A stretch of 64,000 bases of DNA from Eutypa lata (lineage: Eukaryota; Ascomycota; Sordariomycetes; Xylariales; Diatrypaceae). This document shows, one piece after another, positions 12,814 to 24,786 of this stretch. Location of the stretch: assembly GCA_022661535.1 (NCBI GenBank), contig JAKULF010000012.1, positions 1,054,001 to 1,118,000 on the forward strand, read 5' to 3'. The notes below the pieces were generated by a model that saw only the letters and a list, made by a program, of their open reading frames with translations, had not been told where the DNA came from and made no database searches. Each line of letters begins with the position of its first letter. The stretch's first letter is position 1. The position numbers and the translations under genes were made by a program.

Positions 12814-13879
12814 ATGAACGCGCCAGATCGGTTGGTTATCCATCTCATTTCATCTTTCTTTTTTCTTTCCTCCTTGGGATTATCGTTCGCAAAATTAAAT
12901 GGAAATGGAAATGGAAATGGAAATATGGCACTGCCGTGCTCTGTACCCCCTGAGGCTGGTGGGTGGTTGTGGCATACATACATACATACATACCTGCTAC
13001 TAGCGGGTAGGTTGCAGATGGCAGCAACGCCTTTCGATACTTTGCCGAATAATCATGGCATAGCATCAAAGTTTCAGTTTCAAGTACACCTGTTGGGGGG
13101 GAAAGCCCTACAGCCGCTACCATGGGGATTTCTCAAGTAGCTGCCTACCTACATACCTACATACTGGCCCTCCTTCTCTGGCACAACCATGCAATATTGC
13201 AACACAGGCTTTTTCTAAGCAACATCCGCGACTCCTGCAATTGCACCCAATCATCTGAAGAAAAATCGAGTTCCCTCCAACAGCAAGATGGTGAACCAGA
13301 AACACGATAACCGACAGGAACCTGCGTTCGACGATCTCTTTTCTCGAAGCATTTTTTGTTCTTGGCGTGCTAACGTGGTCTGCAGTTTCGAGCTCTTTCT
13401 CCTCGATGAATCCTCCGGGGAGAAGAAGATCACCGAGAAGCCTTTTGCAGGTATGTGATTTACCAGATGGTTCTTGAATTGGCCCAGTACTAACAGAGAC
13501 ACGAAAAGGCATGTCCAACACGTCGGACTTCATCTTGCTCAAGGAAGACCACACTCTCGGCAATCTTCTCAGCGAGCACCTGAAGCAGGCTCCCCATGTC
13601 CTGATGGCCGGATACAAAGGTATATTCACTACTCCTTCGACATCGGTGTCAGGGGAACTTCCGTTCTAACGATGCATAGTGGCCCATCCCAACGTCCCCG
13701 AGGTCATGATCCGTGTCCAGACAGATGGCACTATCACCCCTCGCGAGGTCATGATCGATGTGTGCAAGCAACTCGTAGCTGCGTATGGGCAGCTCGGTCG
13801 CGAGTTCACTCGAGAGTACGAGCTGCGTCGTATGGCGGACACCGGACATCAGGAGAACGGTACGAATGGTCGGATCTAG
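12814..13879 (+). CDS. RPB11: DNA-directed RNA polymerase II subunit RPB11
   Basis: Four exons (12814-12830, 13386-13450, 13509-13619, 13680-13879) give 130 residues. The protein starts MNAPDRFELFLLDE, the family signature start. It continues with FILLKEDHTLGNLLSEHLKQ, the alpha-like Rpb11/AC19 dimerisation motif, and then VPEVMIRVQTDGTITP. Rpb11 pairs with Rpb3 in the Pol II assembly platform. The first exon is only 17 nt. Intron 1 is 555 nt, has an atypical GTTGGT donor, a good branch site (GTGCTAACGTG), and GGAAAT and CATA repeats inside. The other introns are 58 and 60 nt. The usual length is about 120 residues, so the slightly longer C-terminal tail (GHQENGTNGRI) is minor. It is convergent with LSM5. 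Confidence 0.95.
12901..12924. repeat. GGAAAT hexamer repeat inside RPB11 intron 1
   Basis: Four exact tandem copies of GGAAAT. A CATA tetramer run (about 12975-12993) follows 50 bp downstream in the same intron. Confidence 0.85.
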
Positions 13880-14344
13880 GCTATATGTGTGTGTGTGCAT
13901 GTGTGGTGCGTTGCTGCTGCTTCTTGCAACAAACAGCGACGTAGAGGCAGTGGTTTCACGACAGACTGGTAATGAATGACTGCGAAGGGAACGTACGATC
14001 ACACAAAGACAGAAAATAAAGGCGTTCTGGTATTGGTTTGTGGGGCTGCAACAATGAACGGAATGGTTGATTCTTCATCTCTGTATTTTCGGTGGTTATC
14101 AAGTCACACTACTTAATTGAGAATAGAACATTGAGCGGACCAACTTTGCGGTCTTGTCTCTTCTCTTCTTCATCTGAACTCTCGTCCTTCCCCTTGCCCC
14201 TTAGATGAGCGTGAACACTTGTGACAATCGTAAGATGCATCATAGTCATCAAACCAGGTCCGATTCTCCAGATCTTTTTAAGATTCCATCCATATCAATC
14301 AATCTAGCTGGCCTCAGAAACATTTGTTGCCGTCATTGCCATCA
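13880..14344. other. Convergent 3' spacer of RPB11 and LSM5
   Basis: The 3' UTRs and polyadenylation regions of two convergent housekeeping genes. A GT-rich stretch follows the RPB11 stop. I see nothing else. Confidence 0.5.
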
Positions 14345-14972
14345 TCACGTAGCCACCGGACCTTCCCCTCCTGGAATCAACTATATCCACCATGAAATCA
14401 GTCAACTATCCCCTATCCAGCCAACGAAGAAGTAGATGAAGAAATAAGGAGGGGGGGATACACGTACCATGCAGATGTTGTTGCCGTTCAGAAGGATCTT
14501 GGAGAGCTTGGTGTGGTTTCCTGAGTAGTCGCTGCGGTTGATATGTTAGATCATCTCCGGCTAACATATTTACCAGCACTTCTGAGCTCCAACCAGGGCA
14601 GACAATACGTACAATTCCGTCACGTCTTCTAGCACCATGTCTGTAGTACCATCACAGTCAGCATATCTCTTCCATTTCCGAGGACCGAAAGAAGGGAATC
14701 TCTCCCATTCTACTTACTGACGTAGTCATCGAACCCGAGGAGCGTCCCGCTGAATTCTAAGAGCGGCGAACAAGAAAAGAATTAGCCTCGTCTGCCCTCT
14801 ACATATCTCCATGCACATGGGATATGGGGTAAATACCCTTGTCGCCCTTCATCACGACCCATATTCTTGACCCGACACACTTGTCGATGAGTTCTAAATT
14901 CGTAGGGTTAGCATCAAGATTTAAGATGTGGGGGGTGTAGCACATGCCTAGAGGTAGAAGTTGAGACGCCAT
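14345..14972 (-). CDS. LSM5: U6 snRNA-associated Sm-like protein LSm5
   Basis: Six exons on the minus strand (14972-14948, 14893-14837, 14756-14718, 14640-14613, 14531-14468, 14380-14345) encode only 82 residues. The spliced protein begins MASQLLPLELIDKCVGSRIW and contains the Sm1 motif (GTLLGFDDYVNMVLEDV) and the Sm2 motif (KILLNGNNICMLIPGG). LSm5 is part of the Lsm2-8 ring that binds the U6 3' end and of the Lsm1-7 ring in mRNA decay. Every intron phase is consistent. The first intron (14947-14894) uses a GC donor (G|GCATGT) with a clear branch sequence (GATGCTAACCC) and a TTTAG acceptor. No GT donor here would join LPL to ELIDK. The other introns are 77-87 nt with GT-AG ends. No single exon is longer than 64 nt, so simple ORF searches miss the gene. 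Confidence 0.95.
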
Positions 14973-15698
14973 TGTGGGTTTGCGGTTTCTTGTCACTTCG
15001 GAACAGCGCCGATAAAGTCCTGTGAAGGTAGACCCGGTCTATCAGATCCTTGACTATCAGAAGAACAAATGATGTCGAATATCAGAATCACAGTTGTTGC
15101 TAGAATTAGCCTAGAATTCGTGTTAGACTGTTTGCATGTGAAGCACTTGGCACTGTACCTACGTACTATTTTCAGGTCCATTCCTACATGTGGTCACCTG
15201 ATTTCGTGACTAGAGCTCAATATTCAGCTAGTACTTACATACATAGTTGCAGGGCTGACTAAGTGGGGGTTAGCACTAACTAGGTGCCGATAGCAGGAAT
15301 TTAATTGAACAACAACTCTGTTTATCCTTGACCGTCCCTCTAATTCACCTGCTATTTGTCGCGTCTGCCTAACATTAACTACCTGGCTATTATACAGGAC
15401 AACTCACTCGTTCACTCACCGCGACTCGCACCGCCTCCATAGTCAAAATGGAGCTGTGGTGCTTGTCGTCTGTTTATTCATAAAATGGAAATGAGGGTTT
15501 TGAGTAGATCGTCTGTTTATTATAAATATCCTTATACACTAGAATTTCCTAATGCTTTGCTACCATATGTATCTTTTCGGTTAGTTTACCCCCCCCCCCC
15601 CAAGGAGTTGCTCATTAGACCACCTAGGAAGGGATATATATATTCTAATAGATAATTACTGTAGAACCTACGTACACCGTCCATTTCCCTTACGAATA
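14973..15698. promoter_or_regulatory. Divergent promoter region, LSM5 / exonuclease gene
   Basis: This 726-bp stretch contains an 11-13 nt C-run near 15590-15602 and an AT-rich stretch with TATAAATA-like sequence near 15520-15530. No gene is seen. Confidence 0.5.
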
Positions 15699-17362
15699 AT
15701 GACTACTACCCCTCCGACCAGATTTGAGTTATGGCATCATACACGAGGCATCTCGTTCTCGCCAACTCCGAAGACTTCTGGGTCCCCTTTACAGGAGCCA
15801 CTCGTGTTGGACGAAAAGGCTGTCACGGCTACCTATTATGCAGCTGAACATAATTTGGCGGCGCAGCAAGTCTCCTATCCGGAACTACCAAATGTCGAAT
15901 CAAGCACACCCGAGGTTAGAGTCCGAGAGAACAATGTTTCCAATGACAGCAGCAATGGGGCGACTACGGGGAATGTCGATGAAAAGACAGAGACACATCG
16001 GGAAGTGGCTGATCTGAAACCTCCACTGTCTATATTGGACTTCGAGATTGATGAGGACCTCTTCAACGCTGCAAAGAAAGCTGCGCCTGGATCTCCCGAA
16101 TCCTACTGGTCTTATACCCAGTATCGAGGACCACCCGAAGATGGCAAGCCAAGAAAGGTCAAAGTACATTACTGTCGGACCAAGCATACAGCGGAGAGAG
16201 TCCTTAAACAGTACTTCATGGATGAGGAGGTTCTCGGCTTTGACTTAGAGTGGTCTCCGAACGCTACCAGGCAACAAGACATACGGAAGAATGTCTCGTT
16301 GATTCAACTCGCGAGCGCCAGCCGCATCGCGCTCTTTCATGTGGCCCTGTTTACCGAGAAAGGCGGATTCGTTCCTCCATCCTTCAAGAAGATCATGGAG
16401 GATCCGGGCATCACTAAGGTCGGCGTTGCCATCAAGGGAGATTGTACCAGAGTGCGCAACTTCATGCAGATCGACTCGAAAGGTCTCCTAGAACTCAGCA
16501 ACCTGTACAAACTCGTCACATTCTCTTCAAGCAAACAATACCAAAATATCGATAGGAGGCTTGTACCACTAGCGACCCAGGTCGAACAGTATCTCCGACT
16601 CCCCTTGTTTAAGGGTCCAGATGTCCGGTCAAGTGACTGGACGAGGGCACTGAGTATGGATCAGGTTATTTGTTAGTCTCCTAGCTTCCCGCCTATCTCC
16701 GTATTTCGAAAACAATCTCACCAATTTTAGATTCTGCATCGGATGCATATGCTGGACTACATCTTTATGCAACGTTAGAGCATCACAGGAAGCAACTCGA
16801 TCCTTGTCCGCCGCCACCTCATCATGCAGAACTCAACCTGCCCATTCGTTTAGCCGAGGGCATTGAGTTTGAGACCAATGATGAGGTTGCCGATATTTCC
16901 GAGCCAATTGCGCCTGCTGCCCCGACACTCTCTGACGACTACATCGCTTCCGTTCTAGAGAGCATCAAGATAGAAGACCTCGGCGCCCCGGAAGAGAAGC
17001 AGAAAAAATCCTCAAGTCGCGCCAGGGCTAAGACACCTTCAGGGTCTAGGCATCCGTTTATAGAGGCCGCCGAAGATAGAGCAACGTGCTATAAAGATGC
17101 ACATCCCTCTACCCGTGTCATCTTTTCCCAGCTCAGAGCCTATTATCTGTGGTATAATAACGACCTCAACCCTAAAGCCATAGCACGCCTACTACGAGAT
17201 CCACCGCTACAGCAGTCGACAGTTATTGGTTATATACTCAGTGCTATCCACCACGAAAATATGCCCTATAACGAAGAGAGGTTGCGTGATGAACTCGCGA
17301 TTCCTCTACCTTATAATCTACGGGCGAGATGGCCATTGGCAGTTGCAGCTGCCAATACATGA
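15699..17362 (+). CDS. DEDDy 3'-5' exonuclease (RNase D/WRN-type) with C-terminal helix-turn-helix-like domain
   Basis: Two exons (15699-16671, 16731-17362) give 534 residues. The 59-nt intron splits the codon for catalytic Tyr325. The exonuclease domain covers about residues 150-345. Motif I is GFDLEWSP (D182, E184), motif II lies in VGVAIKGDCTRV (D248), and motif III is Y325-SAS-D329 in YSASDAYAGLHLY. All four acidic residues and the Tyr are present, so it should be active on DNA or RNA 3' ends. Residues ~120-160 and the long N-terminus are poorly conserved-looking. The C-terminal ~70 residues (QLRAYYLWYNNDLNPKAIAR, then STVIGYILSAIHHENMPYNE) resemble the HTH_40-type domain found in RecQ-family proteins. 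That assignment is inference. No helicase motifs are present, so this is a stand-alone nuclease. Confidence 0.9.
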
Positions 17363-17822
17363 GATGTAACACCAGGTTCCAGGGTTAGCGAATACTATTC
17401 GAGGAAGACCTCGTGGGTTCCGGGTCGTCCCAGTAACGCGTAGAGGTGTCATAACCAATAGACTGGTCCAATTTGTCCTCCGGACGCTCTTACAATAGAT
17501 CATAGAAGGTGCCGAAGTATAACGAAAGGTCAGGTGCTCGCCCGCGAGACCAGAACCAAACGATGGACTACTAGTATCATACAAAATATAAATTCCGCAT
17601 TATAGATGTTCTAGATACGCATATCTTATGTCTGACCTAATGCGATGTATAACCAACGTCCGTATACCGCAAGTAAAGCAGCATAAGATAATTCTTTTGT
17701 ATTTGTCTTTAACCCTCGTGAGGAAATATGCCAATTCACGCTACCGCTGGATATCATTAGACCAAGTACCTACCTAGGTATCTAACCCTATTTATTCATC
17801 CACTCCATCTCATCTCATCACA
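17363..17822. other. Convergent spacer, exonuclease / Clr5-domain genes
   Basis: A 460-bp tail-to-tail spacer with one exact TACCTAGGTA palindrome at 17771-17780 and CATCTCAT-type repeats just before the stop of the downstream gene. No gene is seen. Confidence 0.5.
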
Positions 17823-20019
17823 TCAATCTATCCAAGGAAGTTGATCCGGTATATCAGCCAGGAAATCCTCAATGCGCCGAATATTTTCCTCCCGGATCGC
17901 CCGCGCCTGCTCCGTCTTCCCGACGCGCTCCAGGAGATCCTCGAACGCCCACCGCGTCACAATGGCTCGGAGCCCATCCGCAGTCTGCGTCGAATCCGTA
18001 GTCTGCACGACGATCGTAGCCAGTTCCTCCGCCTTGTCCAGCTCTTCGTCTTCGACCAGAGCGCGGAGCACCGCTTTTCGCACGTAGATGTCCGGGTAGA
18101 CGTCCAGCTTGCCACTACTACCACTGCTGCTGCTGCTGCTACTGCTGCTGTCGTTGCTGCTGCTATTGCTGCTAGCCGGTGATGACGGGGACGGGGATGG
18201 CGATCGGGAGCGCAGCGTCTTGTCTTTGATGTAGCTTGGGAAGCCGTACGACTGTCGCACCGTCGCCTTCCCGCCCCATCGCTTCAGCCGGGTATTGTCC
18301 GTGGCCGTGGACCAGGCGATGAAGGACGCGACCGTGATATACCAGACCCTCGTCTCCCAGCGGTCCTGCCCCGGCTCGGGCGTATACGGATGTTCAGGGC
18401 GGATGGAGCGCCTCAGCAGCTCGGCGGTGCGAATCCACTCCCGAATGCCCTTGGCTATGAGACCACCGCTCGGCTGGCCGTCGTCCCCGTACCCCAGCTT
18501 CGCCTCGGCCAGCGAGACGTTATCGATGAGCGTCTTGACCTTGTCCTCCTCGGCCCGGAGCAGCACCCTGAGCTGGTCGAGGTGGCACCGCCACACGCGC
18601 TCCACCACCTCGTACAGGTCGGCCTCGGAGCCCCTCTCGGACTCGGCGGCCAGGCACCGCACGACGGTGCGGATCGGGTGGTCCGGGACCTTGCACGCGG
18701 CCATCCGCTCCACGTAGTCGAGGAACACGCGCAGCAGCGCCGCCTGGCCCCAGTGCACCATCTCGTAGACGACGTCGACGACGTTCCACATGAGCATGGT
18801 GTCGGTGGACGTGACGGCCTCCTCGACGAGCAGGAACGCCTTGCGGACCGCCTTGCCCGCCAGCCGCCCCTGGCCCCGCCCCCACAGCGCCGCCGCCAGC
18901 CCGAAGCTCCGGTACATCTCCGTGCTGGCGAGGTCATCCGCCACCGTCCGGTCCAGGTCCTCCCGCCGCAGCGAGAGCAGGAACTTCTCGAGCCCGGCCT
19001 CCCGGGGCCCCCATGCTCGCACCTTGCTGAACGCCGAGTACGTTCGCATGTCTCGCGCTGTGTCGGGGAGCCGCTTCGGTACTTGGATCCTGTTGTTGTT
19101 GGGTGCGACTTGGGCTGGCTGTGGTGGTGATGGGACCGAACTGCATGGCGCTCGTTGTCTTCTTCTCCTTCTTCTTGTCCGAGTGCTGCACTCTTCTGCG
19201 GTTCTTTGGGCACAACTGCTGCTACCGCGGAGATTTGCTCTTCGTCGGGAGGAAGCTGGATCCTTTGCATCTAGGTCCGAATCCACATCCGCGTCTAAGT
19301 CTACATCCACGTCCGCGTCCGCGTCGAGATCTTCAGTTTCTTCTACCTCGCTCGCCTTCGCCCCCGCCCCCGCCACCGCCTTCGTCTTAGGTGGGGCCCG
19401 CTTCTTCGATTTATTCTTGAAGAGCCCCCATTTCGCCAGACGAATCTTGTACATCCGCGCTCTATTATACACCCAATCATGTGATTGTCGATGTTAGCAA
19501 AAGCAAAAAAAACCAAGCAAGTGATATCGATACCTATTTTTATAATAAAAGAACCCATGGCTGTGCTTTCCTGGGTGAATGGGTGCGACTAGGGGGAAAA
19601 AACCCCCCCGAGAAAACAAAAACTTACGTTGCATTGAAGCCATGCTGCCTCCTCATGAGCTGCACGACCTCGTGCAGGTGCCGCCGCTCCGTGATGTACA
19701 TCCGCTTGATGTGCAGGGCCACGGCGTCCCATTCATCTTCCGAGTACTGCCGCAGCTCGCGCTTAGTAGGACCAGTTGATACCGAGGGGGACGGCGAGTC
19801 GAGCAACGGCGGTGGATCTTGACTCGGATGGTGATGGCGGCGGGTGTGAAACGCTAGCAGCATTCCACTGCCAGACGGAAGTGACGGATCCGCGCAAAAT
19901 ATCCCGCTGCCGTCGCCGTCGCTGCCCAGTCCCCATTGTGCTGCTGTTAGGAATTCATTGTAGATGTTGTCGGGAGCAGGAGTAGGAGCAGGTCCGTCGG
20001 TGGTGGTGGTGGGATTCAT
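17823..20019 (-). CDS. Clr5-domain protein with long uncharacterised C-terminal region
   Basis: Two exons (20019-19628, 19461-17823) encode 676 residues. The 166-nt intron falls inside the Clr5 domain, after QHGFNA. Joining the exons restores the complete domain at about residues 90-148: SEDEWDAVALHIKRMYITER, then HLHEVVQLMRRQHGFNATAR and MYKIRLAKWGLFKNKSKK. Clr5 is named after the S. pombe silencing factor and resembles DNA-binding domains of fungal regulators. Around residues 160-190 there is an Asp/Ala/Val-rich acidic repeat. The rest is alpha-helical (LSLRREDLDRTV, AALWGRGQGRLAGKAVRKAF) and interrupted by a poly-Ser tract. It resembles the helical repeats that follow Clr5 domains in many ascomycete proteins of unknown function. 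The exon-2 GC content is high, which creates long antisense shadow frames. Function is unknown; nuclear regulation is inferred from the domain only. Confidence 0.85.
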
Positions 20020-20694
20020 GGCAATTTAAAACACAAATATATATGGATGGATGGATGTATGTATGTATGCAACGCAATAGCGTATGATTCAAAAGCGCGG
20101 CACTTTGGTATGTATGGTATTTTCGAGTTGCGTGCCGCAAATGGGCTGTCGACGATAGTTGGTTGATTGGTTCGATAGGTGGATGGATGGCGTCAACACG
20201 ACACTGCGTAGTAGTATGTATGTAAGTACGCTACACTTTTTCGGCTACTACTTGGGGCGTCTATAATCAAAAATCCACTGCGTTTGATTGACTTAATTGA
20301 TATCTAACTGATTACTTAAAATCAGGTCCGGGGCAAGCTCTAATATGTATGCAAAGAACCGTGCATTCGTTGACAGCTAGATAGACAGATAGACAGACAT
20401 GACATAGACATGCACGGGGGCAGGGCCCGGCCGTCTCGGACTTCATGTCTTCCTACTAGTCCGCCCAATACCGCTCTCGCTGCCTCGCACCTTTTACCCT
20501 TATACATCCTGGTAAGTAAGGTACACACATACATACGTAGGCATTGTGCTCGCTCTATTCCCAAAGCATATCTCCGCGTAGTATGTATCTATAGTAGAGC
20601 TACAGACCTACTACATACTACAGACCTACTACATACATATACATGGAGATGTTGTTGAGCCACCCAGACAGAGCGAGATTACGGACCAAATACT

Positions 20695-20720
20695 GGATGG
20701 ATGGATGGATGGATGGATGG
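20695..20720. repeat. GGAT tetramer microsatellite
   Basis: Six consecutive GGAT units, one of several ATGG/GTAT tetramer runs between 20.0 and 21.0 kb. Confidence 0.85.
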
Positions 20721-23700
20721 CTGTGTATGTACGTACGTTCTAGCCCTCTAGTCCGGGGGAAGGACCCCCGTGCCAGGCCCCGTCCGTTGTGGGGCGCCGA
20801 TTACTTATACACACTTGGCGCCGATGCATCATGGAGACATGGAATAGAGGCAGGCATGGCAGGCATGGCACGCTTTCAAAAAAGTTCCATGCATGAGCCG
20901 ATCGAATCCCAGGATATGTACTATAGTTACCACGCTGCTGCGGTTCTCACGCTCCCGCTTCCACGCCAATTGGCATCCGCATACATATATACATACTTTA
21001 ATATCATCGTCGTCATCATCATCGTCGGTAGAACGAGTGCACTATCTGTTCCGGGTCATTAGAAGAGATGCGAGTGAGAGGGGCAGTGGCTTATGATAGC
21101 TTATTTGTTTGTCTATCTGCCATGGTCTGATTCTCACTCGCGATGATGGTGTTGATAATGATTGCTGGGTTCCTTGGGGCTTAGACATTTACATACAGAC
21201 ATGCCTACATATGTATGCAGAGGTAATGTGGATATAAAAAAACGCGGTATTCATTCATAACTACTTGCTACTTGCTCGACCGCAACTGGTCAGGGATAGA
21301 GTTCTGACAGACAGGCGACAGATTCGGGCACTTTTTACCTTGGTAGATGCTGTACCTACTCCAAGTCGATCACTCCACACGGCCCGGCGGTCTACTTGAT
21401 AATCTAATCATACATACTAGATAGTTCGGATCCGACTAGATGATTTCGGATAGTATGTATGTACTGGTTAGGAACAAGAAAGCAAAAGCCCCATTTGGTA
21501 AGTCTACAGTCATCCCTATCAGCACTCTCTCTTAGGTATCCAGAGCGGTCAAATCGAGACAAACAAACAAACACACACCACTGCTACCAAGAAATGAACT
21601 GAGGGAAGAGAAAGGGGCAGGGGAAGGAGTTAGTTCGCTAAACACCGACATTGTGTGTAGTTTTGATCGGATTTTAGCTACTTGAGTTAACAGCGAGGTG
21701 TTTTAAAATTCCAATCTCGCGATCAAGCGTGACAAATACATCCTTGCGTTACCGATGTAGCTAAATAGCAGACCCTTCAAATTAACTACCTACTTACCCC
21801 TTCCCCGGAAAAATCAGCTTCGTCAGCCCAGCCAATTACACCATGTGGTAGTTATTATAGAGAGTGAGGCGCATACTCAGATGCTGTACCGGCCCGGTGC
21901 TTGGCGCAGGCAGGGACCTTTACACGGGAGATGCATCCCTACTATACTACATACGTACATGCCATGCCAGCCCTACAACTGCTGCAGCTGAGCGGTCAGA
22001 CATGATGAGTAACGACGGGAGTAATATGAACCATCAACTACCAGTCAGCCAGTCTAGGTCCGGTAAAGTTATCCGGCGGTTAGACTCTATATCGGCAGGT
22101 CGGTAGGGTAGTTACCCTAGCTACCTATCTGGTCCCCTAGTCCCCTACATACCTAGTATGTAAAGTCTTCTGCAGCCTTACGAGGGCTGCAGATGTGTGG
22201 GGGGCGTGACATCGTGCGTTGCTTCAAATGCATTAGTAGGTTTACTTACGTATTCTCAGCGTCTTCTTCTACGTACATACCTACTTAGGTCATGTGAGTT
22301 ATATATATAGTTACGATGGTGATGTGTGTTGAAAGGTGACGATGCTAAGAAGAATAAGCTAGTCGGTTTAAGAACTTACTACATAGCCGCCCAGTCTGTC
22401 AGCCAACTGCATACCTACATGACCAATGGGCTACATCGGTGATATATACCTAAGGTACCTATGTAGGTAAATATGGCAAGTACATGTATGGTTAGCTAAT
22501 AAATAACTAATTAGACGACGGCTACTTCTTCAGGGTCAGATCCCCATCCTTGGTGTCGGGATGCGAATGACAAATTCATCCTTGTCGGGCATTTTCAGGG
22601 GTGTCCTTCAAGGGGTGTCTTTCAAGGGGTGTCTTCTAGGGGCGTCTAGCTCACGTAGACTATCAGGCTATGGCGAGTCCTTTTTATATATTATTATTTA
22701 CGGTACGGAAAGGAGATACATACCTACGCCGAGGAAGGTGATGATCAAAGTGACACTAGGTAGGCCAAGGAGTCCTCATCTCTTCATCATTCGATGTCGT
22801 GTCGATGTCGTGTTAACAGTCTAACTAACTAGTTCATGTATATAGGTTAAGTCAATGGTCTCCTTCTCACCTTACCACCACGTTAGATAAAACCAGAAAC
22901 CTGCTTGGTACCTCCTTACCTATCCCTAGCAGCCCTATCGGCAATTTTATGCCGACGTAGGAACTATCGATTTAGACGAGATATGCATTATTATTAATTA
23001 GAGCGCTGTTCATTACCATAGGGCTGCGTGGGTGTGTATATGCATTGAGCAAGCCTGTTCCGTCTGACAAAGTGGCGGCTGCGCAGACGCCCTTATATGC
23101 ACAAGCAGTCGTTTACCATATGAGCTAAATAGGTAGATATCTGGCGATTCTTACTTAAGCATCGGTGTGTGAATACAGCATACCCTTTCTATGCAGCTGC
23201 TCCGCCACACATACCTACCTATACTGATGATGGCAATGCCACCTTCATTCCTGTATATTCCGGGTCTAGATTTCTACTACCATCAGGTCAGATGGCTGGA
23301 GCTAGATAGGGCATTACATCGGTTCAGGCCTTCTTTCGCGAGGCAAGTGACTGCGAAGAAGTTCGGCTTTTTCAAAGTAGGAGTGTCGACTACTGTGCAT
23401 AATGCCTTCATATGGAAGATTCCAAACATAAGCTTCATCTCAGCGCGCCTTCCGGCACCTTGAAAGTCTTCTCTACGTCACCGATAGGCTATATGTGTGG
23501 TATTTCTGCATATAGCGATGAGACTGCGCTGTCATCTCAATTATTGTTGAGGGGAGAACAGTTCCGATGGCCACGGGTCTGTCTTATTCAGTGAGGCAGT
23601 GTGCGTTATTTAGCCAGGTTTTGTTACAGGTAAGGTAAGAACCAACAACTAGCTGAAAGTCTGAGAATAGCGTGTCCCCTCCTCAACTCATGTATACATA

Positions 23701-24730
23701 CCTAGGTAGCTAGATAATCGGAATCGTGCTTCCGATGAGTCGTGCGTCCCGGGAAAGACTCCAAAGCATTGATCAAGTGGTTGCATTGGTCCATACGCAT
23801 ATAGATAGTTAGTGCAGTATGTCTAAAGATCATCTGGATAGGGATTACGCCGCCCCCTGAAGTAGAAATATACAAGATAATAATATTTGTTGATTCTAAT
23901 TAAGCTTGAGCACATGTGTCTAGCTAGGAAATAGGAGACTGTAGCCATTGGTCTAAGTCACAGCGTCGGTAGATCTTGTAGTGCATAGATACCGCTTGCA
24001 AGGCGATAATGGACGGTGGCCCTTCCTCATTAAAGGGGCTTGCGGCCTCGTGGTGATAGAAACCTGGTAATCAGATTCAGAACTCGACGTTAAAGTACGA
24101 AATGGAGGAATGGAGGAATGGCAAAAATTGAGGCCTTCTACGAAATGAACCGTTCACCCTCTAAGGGGTAACTAAAAGGCTAGGTCGATCTGACCTCGAC
24201 AAGAGCTACCGATGATTCCTAACTACCTAGGTAGCTTCTATCTTAATTGTACTATATGCTTATTTGATTATGTAGATGTGTCGATGTGTCGATGTGCTGC
24301 TATCCTCTGTCACTACACTATATCCTCTATGCCGTAACTACATACAAACCTTCCTAAATGCCAACTGTATGCAGCACATCGTAAGAGTTGTCGACCACCA
24401 ACAGCTACAATTTAGGTAGACTAGATGATGGTCAGGCCACGGTATAACAAGCCAACCCATACTTTGAAATATGGATGATTAGCTAGCGGACCACACACTA
24501 TCCGCGGACAACATACCTTTACAAGTCACATCCATTTTTAAGTTCTGAGCAGTTCGGCACGATCAAACCTCCATTCTTCGAAAATCTATTATGATGCTCG
24601 GGTATAGTCAAAGCCAACGCCTTCCTATGTACACCTTGTTCCGCGAAACCAACAAAACTTTTCCTGACCCGAAGCCCATTGACTCTGTCCTTGGTGAGAG
24701 CCACCACCGGACCCAGCAACGAAGACCCTA

Positions 24731-24754
24731 CCGTCCGTCCGTCCGTCCGTCCGT
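24731..24754. repeat. (CCGT)6 microsatellite
   Basis: Six perfect CCGT units lying 30-55 bp beyond the stop codon of YTM1, so probably in its 3' UTR. Confidence 0.85.
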
Positions 24755-24786
24755 CCTATCATTCTGTGATTTATCTTTTCTTGCTA

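Larger units (their letters stand above)
20020..24786. other. 4.8 kb gene-free interval rich in short tandem repeats
   Basis: No protein features or RNA gene could be supported in this stretch. It holds GGAT/TGTA tetramer repeats (20042-20068, 20695-20720), CATA/TACATAC runs, an imperfect 15-16 bp tandem repeat (core AGGGGTGTCTTTCA) at 22597-22647, a (CCGT)6 run at 24731-24754, and two TACCTAGGTA palindromes (23699-23708, 24224-24233). It contains the promoter of the Clr5-domain gene at its left end and the 3' flank of YTM1 at its right end. Confidence 0.6.

Noticed and set aside
13117..13629. Minus-strand frame of 170 codons over RPB11
   Set aside because: It overlaps RPB11 exons 2 and 3 in antisense; RPB11 is certain and the frame has no protein-like features.
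18390..19270. Several long frames on both strands over the Clr5-domain gene
   Set aside because: They are shadows of a GC-rich exon. Only the 19461-17823 frame joins to the Clr5 domain by valid splice sites.
20020..24786. Search for tRNA, 5S rRNA or snRNA genes here and in the other spacers
   Set aside because: I found no B-box-like GGTTCGAnTCC with a matching A-box and no 5S-like ends by eye. A tRNAscan-SE or Infernal run would settle it.
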